Shown: piece after piece, positions 11,496 to 12,667 of the stretch
How the letters are laid out: the number at the start of each line of letters is the position of its first letter
How positions within the stretch are numbered: position 1 is the stretch's first letter
NCBI GenBank assembly: GCA_030673805.1
Contig: DAOVIH010000032.1
Span: 1 to 12,667, forward strand
DNA: 12,667 nt
Source: Candidatus Bathyarchaeota archaeon
GTDB lineage: Archaea > Thermoproteota > Bathyarchaeia > Bathyarchaeales > Bathycorpusculaceae
Direction: 5' to 3'
Position numbers and translations under genes: made by a program
The notes under the pieces: generated by a model
Told to the model about the DNA's origin: nothing
What the model saw: the letters and a program-made list of their open reading frames with translations, nothing else
Database searches by the model: none

Positions 11496-12467
11496 TTAGG
11501 CAACTAGATCTGCCAAGTCAACGCTATTCTCGTATATCTGCCTAAGAAGAGAGACTACAGCTATCACTTGGGATATGGAATCAAGGAGGGTGCCTTTCGC
11601 TAAGTTCTCTATTGCAGCGGATTTTGTTTCTATTCCTATTTGAGCTCCACGCACGTTTTCGGCTAAGACCACATCTTTAGCTAGGAAAGCTTTTAAAGCG
11701 TTTTCATGTGATTTGTAACAAATTGCCTGCAAATCAAGAAACAGTTTCCCCAGATTCTCGTTGGGTTTAGCCCCATTTAGTTCAAGTACTTTAGCCGCTA
11801 TTCGCACGGATGCATCGCCCATTCCTTCAATTAAATTAGCAGCCAAACGATAGTCTAAACATTCGATTGGAGAAACCCCAAGTTTTTCGCTTAAACTTGG
11901 ATTCTGAATAACGGTACGTAGAATACGAACTAAGAGGAAGTAGAGCCGATTACTTTCGATGTCACGGGCAGCAACGCTTTTGGCTAGTTGCAAATCCCCA
12001 TGGATGAAAGCATTAACAATATCCTTACTCATCCCGGCGACTATTGCATAATTGCGACACAGAATCTTTTCTGGGGGAAAACTAGAGGGTTCTAGGAGGC
12101 ATTGCAGGACAATCTGTGAATAATTTTCCTCGACTATCTCCAATCCAACTAGAGAACTAGTGGTAGATTTAACTGCAGTCCTAATATCAAAATCAACCCG
12201 CTCCTTTGCTTTTATGCTGATTATGTCAAAACCCAGTAGGTATCTACCGATTATGTCACGCTTTAAAAGAGGGCCTGCATTCAGAGATGTAGATTTGGGG
12301 ATTGACTCAGTCTGATGTTTCGGATTCAATAGAAGTTGGCCATCTGTAGTTTCTTTGAGGGCCATCAAATTTCCTTTTTTTAAGCCTTGTTGTTCAGCCC
12401 AAGGGCGAGGGAGACATATAAAGAAGGTGCCGGTTGGTGTTCGTTGGATTTTCCTAAATTCAAACAT
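11496..12467 (-). CDS. AbrB-PhoU regulator (phosphate-uptake regulator-like)
   Basis: This protein of about 323 residues joins an N-terminal AbrB/SpoVT-type DNA-binding domain to two PhoU helical repeats, an architecture typical of archaea and commonly linked to phosphate uptake. Numbered from the upstream ATG at 12497, the AbrB part spans about 13-57 (FRKIQRTPTGTFFICLPRPW then GLKKGNLMAL), and the PhoU repeats span about 150-235 and 245-333; RDIESNRLYFLLVR at 178-191 is a typical PhoU segment. I start at the ATG at 12467 because family members begin close to the AbrB strand. The ATG at 12497 adds ten residues and is also possible: a TATA box at 12531-12540 predicts transcription from about 12508. 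No Pst transporter genes are visible. Two overlapping palindromes at the promoter suggest self-regulation. Confidence 0.88.
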   Translation of the reverse strand: MFEFRKIQRTPTGTFFICLPRPWAEQQGLKKGNLMALKETTDGQLLLNPKHQTESIPKSTSLNAGPLLKRDIIGRYLLGFDIISIKAKERVDFDIRTAVKSTTSSLVGLEIVEENYSQIVLQCLLEPSSFPPEKILCRNYAIVAGMSKDIVNAFIHGDLQLAKSVAARDIESNRLYFLLVRILRTVIQNPSLSEKLGVSPIECLDYRLAANLIEGMGDASVRIAAKVLELNGAKPNENLGKLFLDLQAICYKSHENALKAFLAKDVVLAENVRGAQIGIETKSAAIENLAKGTLLDSISQVIAVVSLLRQIYENSVDLADLVA

Positions 12468-12501
12468 AAAATCCACTCTTGTTAATCCAATCTGCATAAG
12501 G

Positions 12502-12540
12502 AGATAGTAATCTATCTAAACTTAGATTCATTATATAAAC
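12502..12540 (-). promoter_or_regulatory. TATA box and two overlapping palindromes, candidate operator of the AbrB-PhoU gene
   Basis: The minus strand has TTTATATAA within 12531-12539, a strong TATA box. Directly downstream lie ATCTAA-AC-TTAGAT (12514-12527) and AGATAG-TAAT-CTATCT (12502-12517), each with six-base perfect arms, overlapping by four bases. The predicted transcription start (about 12508) falls inside the second. A protein bound here would block the polymerase. The AbrB domain encoded by the same gene is a natural candidate, but this is inference. Confidence 0.5.
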
Positions 12541-12667
12541 TTGAAAGCTTTTTTTATTATCGGAGGAACCCCTTGTATATTGTATAGACTCAGTCGTAAG
12601 TTAAGAAGCTGCTAAACGAAAAATTATTGATTGGAAAGTCCTCGGTAGATTTTTTTTCTTCCAAAAA
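12541..12667. other. Right edge, no gene seen
   Basis: This A/T-rich stretch has T-runs at about 12551-12557 and 12649-12656 and no reading frame I can support. It probably belongs to the upstream region of the AbrB-PhoU gene and of whatever gene lies beyond the window. Confidence 0.3.

Overview
The window looks like a chromosomal segment of an uncultured archaeon. Bathyarchaeia or a relative in the Thermoproteota is my best guess, made from gene content and not from a search. Archaeal signs are an archaeal-type ribosomal protein uL3, a short archaeal-type adenosylhomocysteinase, a PhoU protein with an N-terminal AbrB domain, a PhoU-TrkA_C protein next to a double-length MgtE transporter, a tRNA-Ser with an intron at the canonical 37/38 position, and TATA-like boxes about 27 bases before several gene starts. 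TTG and GTG starts are likely for two genes. I see no phage, insertion sequence or CRISPR array.

Layout from left to right. Bases 1-494 (minus) are the first 164 codons of rpl3, the likely head of a ribosomal-protein operon that runs off the left edge, with a TATA box at 535-542. Next come an APS-kinase-like P-loop kinase (730-1284, minus) and an aminoglycoside-phosphotransferase-fold kinase (1580-2692, minus). The plus-strand pair ahcY (3023-4297) and a 101-residue membrane protein resembling eukaryotic DPM2 (4366-4671) follows, ending in duplicated T-rich terminator-like tracts. A minus-strand block holds a double-length MgtE-type divalent-cation transporter (to 6665), a PhoU-TrkA_C-PhoU-TrkA_C regulator (5403-6599) and a small two-site zinc protein (4950-5330).

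After a gene-free stretch of about 610 bases comes a 700-residue radical SAM/SPASM protein (8479-10581, minus). Its C-terminal half resembles the AhbC/AhbD/NirJ haem-pathway enzymes, and its N-terminal half is an unassigned domain of about 345 residues. A three-helix membrane protein (10717-11004, plus) diverges from it. The intron-containing tRNA-Ser(CGA) lies at 11036-11163 (minus). The last gene is an AbrB-PhoU regulator (11496-12467, minus) whose promoter carries two overlapping palindromes.

The clearest functional unit is mgtE plus its PhoU-TrkA_C partner. The window also encodes a second, unrelated-architecture PhoU protein. The most interesting leads are the DPM2-like protein, the fused radical SAM enzyme, the pair of small-molecule kinases, and the palindromic operator candidate upstream of the AbrB-PhoU gene.
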